The position numbers were made by a program, and so were the translations under genes. From positions 1-51,423 of the forward strand of contig JABWBO010000056.1 in assembly GCA_013360465.1 (NCBI GenBank): a stretch of 51,423 nucleotides of DNA. Direction: 5' to 3'. How positions within the stretch are numbered: the stretch's first letter is position 1; each line of letters starts with the position of its first letter. Below, in pieces: positions 41,842 to 50,172 of this stretch. The notes below the pieces were generated by a model. It saw nothing but the letters and a program-made list of their open reading frames with translations, searched no databases and was not told the origin of the DNA. This DNA comes from Anaerolineae bacterium. Lineage in GTDB: Bacteria > Chloroflexota > Anaerolineae > Aggregatilineales > Phototrophicaceae.

Positions 41842-43287
41842 ATGATTGACCTGACTCCCGATGAATTTCGCCGCCTGGGGTATCTCGCCGTGGACCTGAT
41901 CGCCGAGCGCATGGCGGCGCAGCCTGATCTGCCCGTGCGCCAGCCCGTGCCGGCGGACCTGCGCGCCCGGCTGATGTCCCCGCCGGGTGGGACGACCGCC
42001 GACCCGGAAGCGCTGATTCGCCGGGTGGCGGAAGAAATCCTGCCGTATCCGATGGGCAACAGCAGCCCGCGCTTCATGGCGTGGGTCAATTCGCCGCCCG
42101 CCCCGCTCGGCATCCTGGGCGACCTCCTGGCGTCGGCGGTCAACCCCAGCGTCGCCGGGGGCGATCACGCCGCGACTTATGTCGAACACGGCGTGCTGCA
42201 CTGGATCAAGTCGGTCTTCGGCTATCCGGCGGACGCCGGGGCGATCCTCACCAGCGGCGGCAGCGTCGCCAACCTGATCCCGCTGGCGGTTATGCGCCAC
42301 TGCAAAGCCGCCGACGACATGCGCAAGCGCGGTTTCAACGGCGAAGACTTCCCGATGGTGATCTACACCTCGACGCAGGGGCATTCCTGCATCCACAAGG
42401 CGGCGGAACTGCTCGGCTTCGGCAGCGCCTATCTGCGCAAAATCCCGGTCGACAGCGACCAGCGCATGAGCCTCGACGCGCTGCGCGACGCCGTCGAGGA
42501 TGACCGCGCCGCAGGACTGCGCCCGGTGTGCGTCGCCGCCAGCGCCGGGACGGTTAACACCGGGGCGGTCGATCCGCTCCGTGCTATCGCCGACCTGTGC
42601 GCCGCCTATGACATGTGGTTTCATGTGGATGGCGCTTACGGCGGTTTTGGTATCCTGGCGCCCAGCGCCCGCGCCCACTACGCCGGCATCGAACGCGCCG
42701 ACAGCATCGCCGTCGATCCGCATAAATGGCTGTACGTGCCGGTGGAATGCGGCTGCACGCTGGTGCGCGACGCGGCGGCGATGCGCGAAACCTTCAGCCT
42801 GATCCCGCCCTATCTGCGCGACGACCGGGCGCTGCCCTGGTTTTCCGAGTTCGGCATCCAGCAGACGCGCGGCTTCAAGGCGCTCAAACTGTGGCTGACG
42901 CTTCAGCAGATCGGCGAGACGGGATACAGCCGGCTGATCGAGAACGACATCGCCCTGGCGGGGCTGCTGCAAGAGAAAATTCTGGCGTCCGACGACCTGG
43001 AACTGGCGGCGGCGGGTCCGCTGAGCGTGACCTGCTTCCGCTATCGCCCGGACAGCGAGATGGAGGATGGCGAGATCGACGCGCTGAACCGGGCGCTGCT
43101 GATCCGCGTGCAGGAGAGCGGTGAGGCGTTTGTCACCGGCACCGAGCTGGACGGGCGCGCCGTCATTCGCGCCTGCATCGTCAACTTCCGCACCCAGGAA
43201 GCCGATCTGGATCGGCTGCTGGCGGCGGTGCGGCTGGCGGGCGAGGAAACGCTGAAAGCGGATGGAAACAGCAGAAGTCGGTTGTAG
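41842..43287 (+). CDS. PLP-dependent amino-acid decarboxylase, group II (aromatic/glutamate type)
   Basis: A 481-residue enzyme of the group II decarboxylase family that includes aromatic L-amino-acid, tyrosine and histidine decarboxylases. SPRFMAWVNSP (75-85) starts the core. GHSCIHKAA places the ring-stacking His at 181, HVDGAYGG (261-268) binds the PLP nitrogen, and Lys295 in VDPHKWLYVP forms the Schiff base. The ATG at 41842 follows AAGGA; an earlier in-frame start would add 12 residues. The substrate (Trp, Phe, Tyr or other) is uncertain. It is followed by an FAH-family hydrolase gene 59 bp downstream, so aromatic catabolism is a reasonable guess. Confidence 0.9.
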   Translation: MIDLTPDEFRRLGYLAVDLIAERMAAQPDLPVRQPVPADLRARLMSPPGGTTADPEALIRRVAEEILPYPMGNSSPRFMAWVNSPPAPLGILGDLLASAVNPSVAGGDHAATYVEHGVLHWIKSVFGYPADAGAILTSGGSVANLIPLAVMRHCKAADDMRKRGFNGEDFPMVIYTSTQGHSCIHKAAELLGFGSAYLRKIPVDSDQRMSLDALRDAVEDDRAAGLRPVCVAASAGTVNTGAVDPLRAIADLCAAYDMWFHVDGAYGGFGILAPSARAHYAGIERADSIAVDPHKWLYVPVECGCTLVRDAAAMRETFSLIPPYLRDDRALPWFSEFGIQQTRGFKALKLWLTLQQIGETGYSRLIENDIALAGLLQEKILASDDLELAAAGPLSVTCFRYRPDSEMEDGEIDALNRALLIRVQESGEAFVTGTELDGRAVIRACIVNFRTQEADLDRLLAAVRLAGEETLKADGNSRSRL

Positions 43288-43346
43288 CCCGGCGGGCATT
43301 AGGCTAAACTGCTGCTGCAAACGCAGACCACACGATAGGTGACAAC

Positions 43347-44195
43347 ATGAAACTCGGAGTCGTGGAAGTACAGGGGCGCAAGCTCCTCGCGGAGATCGAC
43401 GGCGATACTGCCTATGGGCTTGCCTGGCCCGACAGCAACATGATCGGTCTCATCCGCCGAGGCATCACCCCCACGCGCACGTATGAACGCTTCCCGATCG
43501 CCAATGCCGCGTTCCGCGCGCCGCTGCACCCCGGCAAGATCATCGCCGTCGGCAGGAACTACGCCGAACATGCCAAAGAGACCGGCAGCGTCCCTCCGGA
43601 GCGCCCCCTGCTGTTCGCCAAGCTGTCCAGTGCGGTGATCGGCAGCGGGGAGGCGATCACCTGGCGCACTTCGAACACCACCGAGGTCGATTGGGAATGC
43701 GAGCTGGCGGTGGTGATCGGCAGGACGGCGAAAGATGTGCCGGAAGACATGGCGCTCGATTACGTCTTCGGCTACACCGTCGCCAATGATGTTTCCGCTC
43801 GCGACATTCAGAATCGCATCGACTCGCAGTGGACACGTGGTAAGGGGCTGGATACGTTCTGCCCGCTGGGTCCCTATATCGTCACCCGCGACGAGATCGC
43901 CGATCCGCAGAATCTGAGCCTGAAGACCACCGTCAACGGCGAAGTCATGCAGGACGGCAATACGCGCGACATGATCTTCGGCGTCAGCACGCTGATCGCT
44001 TACACCACCCGCAGCATCACGCTGGAACCGGGCGACGTGATCATCACCGGTACACCCGCCGGGGTGGGCATGGGCATGAAGCCGCCGCGCTTCCTGAAAC
44101 ACGGCGACGTGGTGACGGTGAGCGTTGAGGGCATCGGCGAGATCGCCAACCCGTGCGAGGTGAACGACGATCTGGCGGGTGGCGGCGGCTTGTAA
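43347..44195 (+). CDS. Fumarylacetoacetate hydrolase (FAH) family protein
   Basis: A 282-residue enzyme of the FAH superfamily, which cleaves or decarboxylates beta-diketo acids and similar compounds. The metal site is Glu117 and Glu119 (DWECELAVVIG) plus Asp148 (VANDVSARD), with Lys166 in TRGKGLDTF and ITGTPAGVG near 233-241. NYAEHAKE around 71-78 is typical of the short bacterial FAHD1-like group (oxaloacetate decarboxylase, acylpyruvase or 2-hydroxyhepta-2,4-dienedioate isomerase). A complete active site indicates an active enzyme; the substrate is open. The start follows an AGGTG site. Its stop is inside a perfect hairpin. Confidence 0.92.
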   Translation: MKLGVVEVQGRKLLAEIDGDTAYGLAWPDSNMIGLIRRGITPTRTYERFPIANAAFRAPLHPGKIIAVGRNYAEHAKETGSVPPERPLLFAKLSSAVIGSGEAITWRTSNTTEVDWECELAVVIGRTAKDVPEDMALDYVFGYTVANDVSARDIQNRIDSQWTRGKGLDTFCPLGPYIVTRDEIADPQNLSLKTTVNGEVMQDGNTRDMIFGVSTLIAYTTRSITLEPGDVIITGTPAGVGMGMKPPRFLKHGDVVTVSVEGIGEIANPCEVNDDLAGGGGL

Positions 44196-44210
44196 ACTGC
44201 GAGTTTACAA
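44190..44210. terminator. Hairpin spanning the FAH-family stop codon
   Basis: TTGTAAACT-gcg-AGTTTACAA is a perfect 9-bp stem. The TAA stop of the FAH gene (44193-44195) is inside the left arm. There is no long U-tract after it. It may be a terminator or protect the mRNA 3' end. Confidence 0.4.
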
Positions 44211-44295
44211 ACATCTGACATCCAGCTAACTTTTCACTCAGGCGGCGCTTATGCCCACGTCCTACGATGAAGTGCGTTGTTGAAGGAGGCAATCC

Positions 44296-45462
44296 ATGCG
44301 TAGAAATCCAATGCGATCCGGCACGTCGGCGGTGATCCTGTTCGTCGTGCTGGCAGCAGCGATCATCGCCGGTTCGGCGTTCGTCACCGGCGCGGCGCAG
44401 CAGGATGTGGTATGGCCCGCCAGCTTCGTGCCCACCCAGGACTCGTCGAGCGCCGTCCTGCCGAGCGAAACGGTCTATTCCGACATCTATAACCATGTCA
44501 GTCCGTCGGTGGTGTCGATCAACGTCGTGGCGCGCACCCCCAGCACGCAGTTCTTCGACGAAGAATTCTCCGGCGGCACGGGCACGGGCTTTGTCCTCGA
44601 TCAGCAGGGGCACATCGTCACCAATGCGCACGTCGTCGATGGCGCCATTCGCATCGAGGTCAATTTCCGCGATGGCAGCATCTATCGCGGCGAGATGGTC
44701 GGCATCGACTATGATTCCGATCTGGCGGTGATCCAGGTTCAGCGCGTCGCCAGCGAGCTGGTCCCGGTCCCCCTGGGCGATTCCGATGCCCTGTTCATCG
44801 GTCAGGAAGTGGTGGCGATCGGCAGCCCGTTCAACCAGCCCTGGACGCTGACGACGGGCATCGTCAGCGCGCTGGATCGCACCATCGACGGTCTGGGCGA
44901 ATACCAGATCGGCGAGGTGATCCAGACAGACGCGGCGATCAACCCCGGCAACAGCGGCGGTCCGCTGCTCAACCTGAACGGCGAGGTGATCGGCGTCAAT
45001 TCGCAGATCATCAGTCAGTCGCGCTCTAGTTCCGGCGTTGGCTTCGCCATCCCCAGCAATCTGGTCCGGCGTGTGGCGTCCGAGCTGATCGCCGATGGCG
45101 CGGTGGATTACAGCTATCTGGGCATTCGCGGCGGCGACATCGATCTGGCGACCATCGAGACGCTGGGGCTGCCGAACAACGCGCGCGGCGTGATCATCTC
45201 GGCGGTGGAACCGGGCGGTCCGGCGGCGCTGGGCGGCTTGCGCAACGCCCGCAACCCGCGCGAGGTGGATGGCATACGGGTATATACCTCGGTGGACATC
45301 ATCACCGCCATCGACGGCTCAACGATCACTGGCATGCCGTCGCTGATCGCCTATCTCTCCAGCCAGACCCGCCCCGGCGATACTGTCACGCTGACGGTGG
45401 TGCGCGACGGCAGTCAGGCGATTCAACTGCCCGTCACCCTGGTGGCGCGCCCGGAAAGCTAA
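44296..45462 (+). CDS. HtrA/DegP-type serine protease with PDZ domain (S1C)
   Basis: A 388-residue membrane-anchored or secreted protease for envelope quality control. The hydrophobic segment SAVILFVVLAAAIIAGSAFV (about 11-30) works as signal anchor. The trypsin-like domain (about 55-260) has the complete triad His112 (TNAHVVDG), Asp142 (DYDSDLAVIQ) and Ser220 (NPGNSGGPLL). A single PDZ domain covers about 265-385. There is no lipoprotein cysteine. The ATG at 44296 follows GAAGGAGGC. A strong terminator ends the unit, and nothing else is co-transcribed downstream. Confidence 0.94.
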   Translation: MRRNPMRSGTSAVILFVVLAAAIIAGSAFVTGAAQQDVVWPASFVPTQDSSSAVLPSETVYSDIYNHVSPSVVSINVVARTPSTQFFDEEFSGGTGTGFVLDQQGHIVTNAHVVDGAIRIEVNFRDGSIYRGEMVGIDYDSDLAVIQVQRVASELVPVPLGDSDALFIGQEVVAIGSPFNQPWTLTTGIVSALDRTIDGLGEYQIGEVIQTDAAINPGNSGGPLLNLNGEVIGVNSQIISQSRSSSGVGFAIPSNLVRRVASELIADGAVDYSYLGIRGGDIDLATIETLGLPNNARGVIISAVEPGGPAALGGLRNARNPREVDGIRVYTSVDIITAIDGSTITGMPSLIAYLSSQTRPGDTVTLTVVRDGSQAIQLPVTLVARPES

Positions 45463-45486
45463 GGCGTCCCGGCATTCATATGCCGC

Positions 45487-45526
45487 CCCCCTCAGTCTGC
45501 ATCGCGGGCTGAGGGGGTTTTGTTTT
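45487..45526. terminator. Rho-independent terminator between convergent genes
   Basis: CCCCCTCAG (45487-45495) pairs with CTGAGGGGG (45509-45517) and is followed by TTTTGTTTT. It serves the HtrA gene on the plus strand, and its last bases lie next to the stop of the minus-strand SH3 protein gene. Confidence 0.85.
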
Positions 45527-45529
45527 CGC

Positions 45530-46876
45530 CTATTCGCCGCCGACGCAGTTGAACGAAGCTTCAAATGGTTCGCTCACGTTGCCGGCTGCGTCGGTGAGCG
45601 TGATGGACCATACCACCGGTCCGATGAAGCAGGCTTTGCCGGTGGAGCAGGTGATCCCCCAGCTCAGCGCGCCGCTGACGCTGTTGCCCTCGACAAGGAC
45701 CGGATTCTCTCTGATGCTGCCTGTCCACTCGCCCTGCGGGGCGGAGACGAAGTGAACCTCCATGCGGGTGATGGCGTCGCCGTCTCGGTTGGCAAAATAG
45801 ATCGGGCAGATGGTCTCGCCGGCGTTGGAGATCACCCGGCAGCTTTCCATGCCGATGATGTGCGGCACGTCATCCACCAGCGCTGCCGGCGGATCGACGG
45901 TCTCCGGCAGGAGCGCCAGCGGAAGCGCCTCGACATCGCCCGCCGCATAGGGTTCGACCCGCAGTGTGCCGGCGGCGATGTGCTGATCGGTCATGGGTAT
46001 GACGGCGCGCATCCCGGCAGGAATGCCGGCGGTCAGGTCCGAGACCGTCACGGACGCTTCCCCGGAGAGGGTGTGGACGATCTGCGCGCCTCCGGGCTGC
46101 GCCTGGATGAAGACCGTGCCGGCAAGCGTCATGGCGACGCCGTTAATTTTCATCGGGACGGGGTCGGCGGCTGAATCCGACTGGATCAGCACGCCATCCG
46201 CCGGCACTTCGGCGCAGGTGCGCGGCTGGTCGCCGCTGCGCAGCGTGAACGCCTGCATCGCCGCATAGACCGGCGTGTCTCGGTCCACGACGGGCAGCGC
46301 GCTGGCGTCGCCCATGACCGTCACCGATGTCGAAGGGATCCAGCCGACTCGTCCATCCTCCAGGACGGTGCGCAGCCAGTTGCCCGTGCAGTTGCAGGCA
46401 TGGGCGCGAAGGACCTCGCCGGAACTCAGGGTCGCCAGCACCTCACTGCTCGATCCGGGTCCGCTCAGGATGTTCAGATCGCGCTCGGCGCGCACATCCA
46501 TCGCATTCAGGCTGGTGGCGGCGTTTTGCATCTCGACCTCACCCACCACGACGACGCTGAGTGTCTGATCCGACAGATGAGGGGTAACACGCATCACCAC
46601 CAGCCCCCATTCTCCTGTGGAATCCATGCCCTGCGAATGCAGCGAGCAGAAGGCGTCCAGCGGCAGGATATCGCCCGGCGCATCGAATGCCGGCGCATCG
46701 GCGCAGTTGGCAGTCGCTTCGATCCTGCCTGAACCATAACAGACCTCGTTTGCGCCGGCTGTGGTGCAGTCTGCCGCCTCAGCCAGCGCCTCCGTGATAA
46801 CCGTTGGGCAGTCCTGGGCGCTGACCGGAACTGCGAAGAACAGTGCTGTGATCAGCAGGAGGGTGATGGTTTTCAT
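45530..46876 (-). CDS. Secreted SH3-domain protein of unknown function
   Basis: A 448-residue exported protein. The signal peptide MKTITLLLITALFFAVPVSA is probably cut before QDC. A bacterial SH3 domain lies at about 128-190 (VRAERDLNILSGPGSSSEVLATL then NWLRTVLEDGRVGWIPSTSV), a fold used to bind cell wall or peptides. The part from about 235 has beta-rich repeats with FIQAQPGGAQIVHTLSG, and the end has paired cysteines (CSTGKACF and SFNCVGGE). There is no catalytic motif. The ATG follows AAAGGAGCC. It may bind to the cell surface. The upstream cupin remnant runs into its start. Confidence 0.82.
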   Translation of the reverse strand: MKTITLLLITALFFAVPVSAQDCPTVITEALAEAADCTTAGANEVCYGSGRIEATANCADAPAFDAPGDILPLDAFCSLHSQGMDSTGEWGLVVMRVTPHLSDQTLSVVVVGEVEMQNAATSLNAMDVRAERDLNILSGPGSSSEVLATLSSGEVLRAHACNCTGNWLRTVLEDGRVGWIPSTSVTVMGDASALPVVDRDTPVYAAMQAFTLRSGDQPRTCAEVPADGVLIQSDSAADPVPMKINGVAMTLAGTVFIQAQPGGAQIVHTLSGEASVTVSDLTAGIPAGMRAVIPMTDQHIAAGTLRVEPYAAGDVEALPLALLPETVDPPAALVDDVPHIIGMESCRVISNAGETICPIYFANRDGDAITRMEVHFVSAPQGEWTGSIRENPVLVEGNSVSGALSWGITCSTGKACFIGPVVWSITLTDAAGNVSEPFEASFNCVGGE

Positions 46877-47171
46877 GACGCGGCTCCTTTCGTCGAGATG
46901 CTCCCGGCGCGCCGCCGCTTCCCTCCTGTGCCTGGAACACCAACAGGATGAGCGGCGGAAGGGGGGAGGTGTTGAAAAAACGATGGGGTTGTGAAGCTAC
47001 GAACAGCAGGCTGTCCCCCTGTTCGAGGCTGTAGGTATCGTTTCCGATCTGATAGCTGATCTTCCCAGAGACGCAGTAGGCAAACTCCTGTCCGGCATGG
47101 GCGATCGGCGGCGTCTCTCTTCCAGTGTACTGTTGACACAAAAAGTGGTAGAAGTGATAAACGTAACCGAT
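46779..47171 (-). pseudogene. Truncated cupin-domain gene (remnant of an HTH-cupin-type regulator?)
   Basis: The open frame begins directly after a stop at 47172-47174, without a sensible start, and reads into a clear cupin: HAGQEFAYCVSGKISYQIG, DTYSLEQGDSLLFVASQPHRF, then LILLVFQAQEG. This is the pattern of the C-terminal cupin in XRE-type regulators; the N-terminal half is missing. The frame then lacks its normal stop and runs about 100 bp into the SH3 gene, which starts at 46876. A family R1 repeat (47185-47312) lies only about 13 bp beyond the break. I infer that the upstream part was lost, possibly in an event involving the repeat. It could still be expressed from an internal start. Confidence 0.55.
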
Positions 47172-47184
47172 TCAGGCGTGTGCT

Positions 47185-47312
47185 TTAGGCTGTTCCAAGA
47201 AAATAATCGCGCAGTTGTAGGGGCGGAGCTGTGTCTCCGCCCGCCGTTCACGGGCGAACACGTGGGTTTGCCCCTGCAACCGCTGGCGCGTCTTTTGTCT
47301 GGAACAGCCTTA
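47185..47312. repeat. Small inverted-repeat element, family R1, copy D
   Basis: TTAGGCTGTTCCAAGAAAAT at the left and GTCTGGAACAGCCTTA at the right: a TTA direct repeat outside the GGCTGTTCCA inverted ends. The interior is nearly the same as copy A. It lies between the truncated cupin gene and the DUF1772 gene. Confidence 0.78.
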
Positions 47313-47369
47313 GTGGGACAGATCACACAAAAGATGGAAAATAGTATCGGGCATATGTGTTTCAGCGGG

Positions 47370-47409
47370 GCAGTGGGTGGATGACCGCGCGGGTACGCCC
47401 ACCCACTGC
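47370..47409. terminator. Possible terminator hairpin after the DUF1772 gene
   Basis: GCAGTGGGTGG (47370-47380) and its exact inverse CCACCCACTGC (47399-47409) with an 18-nt loop. Weak further pairing GCGGGG/TCCCGC lies outside. No clear U-tract. It lies 32 bp beyond the DUF1772 stop on the minus strand. Confidence 0.4.
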
Positions 47410-47440
47410 TTCCCGCAGAACGACACCCGCCGGGATGCTT

Positions 47441-47938
47441 CTAGTCGGATGCGCCTTTCGCCAGGCAGGCGGCAAACGCGAGCGCGGCTGCCCCCACGAC
47501 GGCGAGCGTGCGCAAGTCGTGCAGACGCACCCAGCGCGCCCCCGGACCGTGATACTCCTGGCGTACCCGTTCGGCGTCCGTCTCCGAATACTGGCGGAGG
47601 TCAAGCGCTTCCAGCCGATCATTCAGGGGGACATTGCCCAGGATGGTGATGCCGTTGCCGCCGATGATGTGCAGCGCGGCGGCGGAAGCCAGCAGCGGAA
47701 AGGCGGTCGTCCCCTGGTGCAGCCATGCCGCCAGCGGCAGCAGGATCGACGGACCCAGGAACATGAGCAGGAAAACCGGGTTCTTGATCTTTACGTTGAT
47801 CGCCTGCATCGCCAAGAGGTGCTGCTGCGCCGGCAGGCTGCGCAGCGCCGGCACCACGGCGGCGGAGAAGTCGGCGAACAACCCTGCCAGCAGGGCGGTC
47901 AGCGTCCCTCCGGCGATGAGGATGACGTTTTCGAGCAT
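47441..47938 (-). CDS. DUF1772 / anthrone-oxygenase-like membrane protein
   Basis: A 165-residue membrane protein with four hydrophobic helices (about 4-28, 52-74, 80-95, 140-160). GLFADFSAAVVPALRSLPAQQHLLAMQAIN near the N-terminus and GNGITILGNVPLNDRL in the middle match the DUF1772 family, some of whose members are called anthrone oxygenases. The catalytic role outside fungi is not shown. The gene is 64 bp downstream of a MerR regulator on the same strand and is probably its target. Confidence 0.8.
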   Translation of the reverse strand: MLENVILIAGGTLTALLAGLFADFSAAVVPALRSLPAQQHLLAMQAINVKIKNPVFLLMFLGPSILLPLAAWLHQGTTAFPLLASAAALHIIGGNGITILGNVPLNDRLEALDLRQYSETDAERVRQEYHGPGARWVRLHDLRTLAVVGAAALAFAACLAKGASD

Positions 47939-48002
47939 TGGATGTCCCTTTCGTTAGGCTTTGTGCCCAGATGTTGTGCAGTGCGCGTTCCGGTGCATGG
48001 AT

Positions 48003-48830
48003 TCAGGGAGCAGACTCGATGGGAAACTGAATCTCCGTGATGAGATCGCTGCCATCGGCTGATCGGGGAAGCTGGAGCGAGATCTCGCGCGGCAGCCCGG
48101 CGAGGCGATAGCCGTTGCCTTCGACCCACCGCCCGATCTCGGCATAACCGGTATGAATGGTCTCGACAGCGCCGGTCACGACGGTGGTCGCCATCTGATC
48201 GACGGCGGGCAGTTCGCGGAAGCTGAGCAGCACGCCGCCGGACAGGGGCAGTGGGGCATGTTCCTTCACCTCGATCAGACAGCCCAGTTCCAGGTCCATG
48301 TCGCGCTCTACCATCGCCTCGTTGTGGCAGATGCAGAACGACAAGCCGTAGAGCGCCTTGTTGGGCAGTGCGGTGCGAATCTGCCGGAAAATTTCTAAGC
48401 CCTCTTCGAACGAATCGACCATCCGGCGCAGGCTGAGGACGGGCTGCACGGGCGACCGTTTGATGACAACGTTTAGCGGCTTGCCGGCTTCAGCATCGCG
48501 GATGGACCCCAGGCGCGACTCGATCTTACGGATGCGCTCCAGTTCTGCCTGAAGCTGCTGCTCGATCTCCGCCTTGCGCAGCAGCAGCATCCCCTGCATC
48601 TCGTCGGCAGAGACGTTATCTTTCACCAGCTGGCGAATCTGATCAAGCGACAGCCCCAGCTCTTTGAGCGCCAGGATGCGGTTCATCTGCGACATCTGCG
48701 CGGCGCTGTAGAAGCGGTAGCCCGTCTCCGCTTCGATATGCGCCGGCTTGAAAAGACCGATCTCGTCGTAGTAGCGCAGCAGCCGCCGGGAGACCTGCGC
48801 GAGACGTGAGAATTCACCGACCGTGAACAT
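48003..48830 (-). CDS. MerR-family regulator with GyrI-like effector domain
   Basis: A 275-residue transcription factor. The MerR DNA-binding domain is at 1-70 (FTVGEFSRLAQVSRRLLRYYDEIGLFKPA), a coiled-coil dimer helix is at about 75-112, and a GyrI-like ligand-binding domain (about 118-272; NVVIKRSPVQPVLSLRR, ending LITEIQFPIE) is at the C-terminus. This is the BmrR/AraC_E_bind build that detects small hydrophobic or cationic compounds and activates export or modification genes. It lies upstream of the DUF1772 membrane-protein gene on the same strand, which it may control. Confidence 0.9.
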   Translation of the reverse strand: MFTVGEFSRLAQVSRRLLRYYDEIGLFKPAHIEAETGYRFYSAAQMSQMNRILALKELGLSLDQIRQLVKDNVSADEMQGMLLLRKAEIEQQLQAELERIRKIESRLGSIRDAEAGKPLNVVIKRSPVQPVLSLRRMVDSFEEGLEIFRQIRTALPNKALYGLSFCICHNEAMVERDMDLELGCLIEVKEHAPLPLSGGVLLSFRELPAVDQMATTVVTGAVETIHTGYAEIGRWVEGNGYRLAGLPREISLQLPRSADGSDLITEIQFPIESAP

Positions 48831-49113
48831 GCCCCTGCTTTCTGATGCTCAGCCATCGTTTGCAGCCCGATCATGCACCTTGCCGCAGCGTGAAGCTCAA
48901 GCCTTTCTCATCGTTTGCTCATATTCACTGTGCGGCGTGCGGCATCATGGGGCGCGGGTGGGGTGTTTTTCTGATGAGAAGAGGCGCTGCACTGGCGGCG
49001 AAGGTCCATCGCGGTTTCAGCCTGGACTGGCTTGGCGCGTGGTCGGAAATCGAGGCGGCGCGGCGCGAAACGCGGTAAAATCTGCCTCCATATTGGGGAG
49101 TGGACACCGCGAC
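48831..49113. other. Intergenic region between MerR and hydrolase genes
   Basis: About 280 bp between divergent genes. A GGTAAAATC sequence near 49073-49081 could be a -10 for the hydrolase gene, and GGGGAG (49095-49100) its ribosome site. No repeat element was seen. An in-frame extension of the hydrolase gene to 48823 exists but shows no conserved start. Confidence 0.4.
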
Positions 49114-50079
49114 ATGACTCAACGCAAATCGTCTCTCTTCGGCGCCGCCCTGCGCGGCGTTATCGCGGCGGCTGGGGCGTGGATCGCCTACAGCCGCTTC
49201 GCCATCGACCACGCCGTCGATCTTCCGCCCGCCATCGACGCCGAGCGCGTCCGTTTTCGTCACCCCGCCGCCGGCTTCCTCAGCTATTACGCCGATGCCG
49301 CTCCGCCGGGACGCCCGCTGGTGCTGATTCACAGCATCAACGCGGCAGCCAGCGCCTACGAGATGCGCCCGATCTTCGAACGCTTTCGGGGCAAGCGCCC
49401 CCTCTACGCGCTCGATCTGCCCGGCTTTGGCTTCTCCGAGCGCGCCGACCGGGTTTACACGCCGGACCTCTACGCCGGGGCAGTCGAGGCGCTGCTGGGA
49501 CGGGTCGCTTCGCCGGAAAACCCGGCGGATGTCGTGGCGCTCTCGCTGGGGAGCGAGTTCGCCGCCCGCGCCGCCCTGCGCCAGCCGGAGCGGGTGCGCT
49601 CGCTGACGCTGATCTCGCCCAGCGGGCTGGGGCTGCGCCAGCGGACGACCGGGCAGTATGGCGACCGCGCTCTGGCGGCGTTTCGCTTTCCGCTGTGGAG
49701 CCAGGCGTTCTTCGACCTGCTGGCGACCCGCGCCAGCATCCGCTGGTTCCTTCAGCAGAGCTTCGTCGGCGACCCGGATTCAGGGTTGGTGGATTACTGC
49801 GTGCAGACGGCGCATCAGCCGCGCGCCCGCTTCGCCCCGCTCTATTTCGTGAGCGGCAAACTCTTCACCGAAGGCGCGGTCGGCGCGCTCTACCGCCGGC
49901 TGGAGATGCCGGTGATGGTCCTGTACGACAAAGACTTCTTCGTCCGCTTCGACGCGCTGCCGGGGCTGCTGCGCGAGCGCCCCAACTGGCGGGCGGAACG
50001 GATCGCGCCGTCGCTGGGGCTGCCGCAGTTCGAGCGCATGGACGAGGTCGCCAGTGCGCTGGAGCGCTTCTGGGGGTGA
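49114..50079 (+). CDS. Membrane-anchored alpha/beta-hydrolase-fold protein lacking the catalytic histidine
   Basis: A 321-residue protein. The N-terminal hydrophobic segment (FGAALRGVIAAAGAWIAYSRF, about 9-29) is likely a signal anchor. The fold is clear: VLIHSINAAAS at the oxyanion region, YALDLPGFGFSER, the nucleophile elbow VALSLGSEFA with Ser144, and YDKDFFVRFD with Asp274. Where most family members end GHxPhxExP, this protein has SLGLPQFERMDE, and no histidine occurs in the last 40 residues. It may therefore be inactive, use another residue or serve a binding role. The elbow starts Ala rather than Gly, also atypical. ATG 49114 is preferred over a longer frame from 48823. Confidence 0.75.
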   Translation: MTQRKSSLFGAALRGVIAAAGAWIAYSRFAIDHAVDLPPAIDAERVRFRHPAAGFLSYYADAAPPGRPLVLIHSINAAASAYEMRPIFERFRGKRPLYALDLPGFGFSERADRVYTPDLYAGAVEALLGRVASPENPADVVALSLGSEFAARAALRQPERVRSLTLISPSGLGLRQRTTGQYGDRALAAFRFPLWSQAFFDLLATRASIRWFLQQSFVGDPDSGLVDYCVQTAHQPRARFAPLYFVSGKLFTEGAVGALYRRLEMPVMVLYDKDFFVRFDALPGLLRERPNWRAERIAPSLGLPQFERMDEVASALERFWG

Positions 50080-50104
50080 CGCCTCATGTCCCGGTGAGTC
50101 AGGA

Positions 50105-50157
50105 GGTCTCGGCTGGTAGGGGCGAGCCGCCGGCTCGACCGCCCACCCGCCGAGACC
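50105..50157. repeat. Short nested palindromic repeat
   Basis: GGTCTCGGC (50105-50113) and GCCGAGACC (50149-50157) enclose GGGCGAGCC-gcc-GGCTCGaCC (50120-50140). The inner palindrome matches the one at 23230-23250 with one change. It lies between the convergent hydrolase and flavodoxin genes and may terminate both. Confidence 0.55.
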
Positions 50158-50172
50158 GTTTCGAGCGATGAC

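Noticed and set aside
41659-43320. 553-codon minus-strand frame opposite the PLP decarboxylase
   Set aside because: Shadow frame; the plus strand carries the HVDGAYGG and DPHKW motifs.
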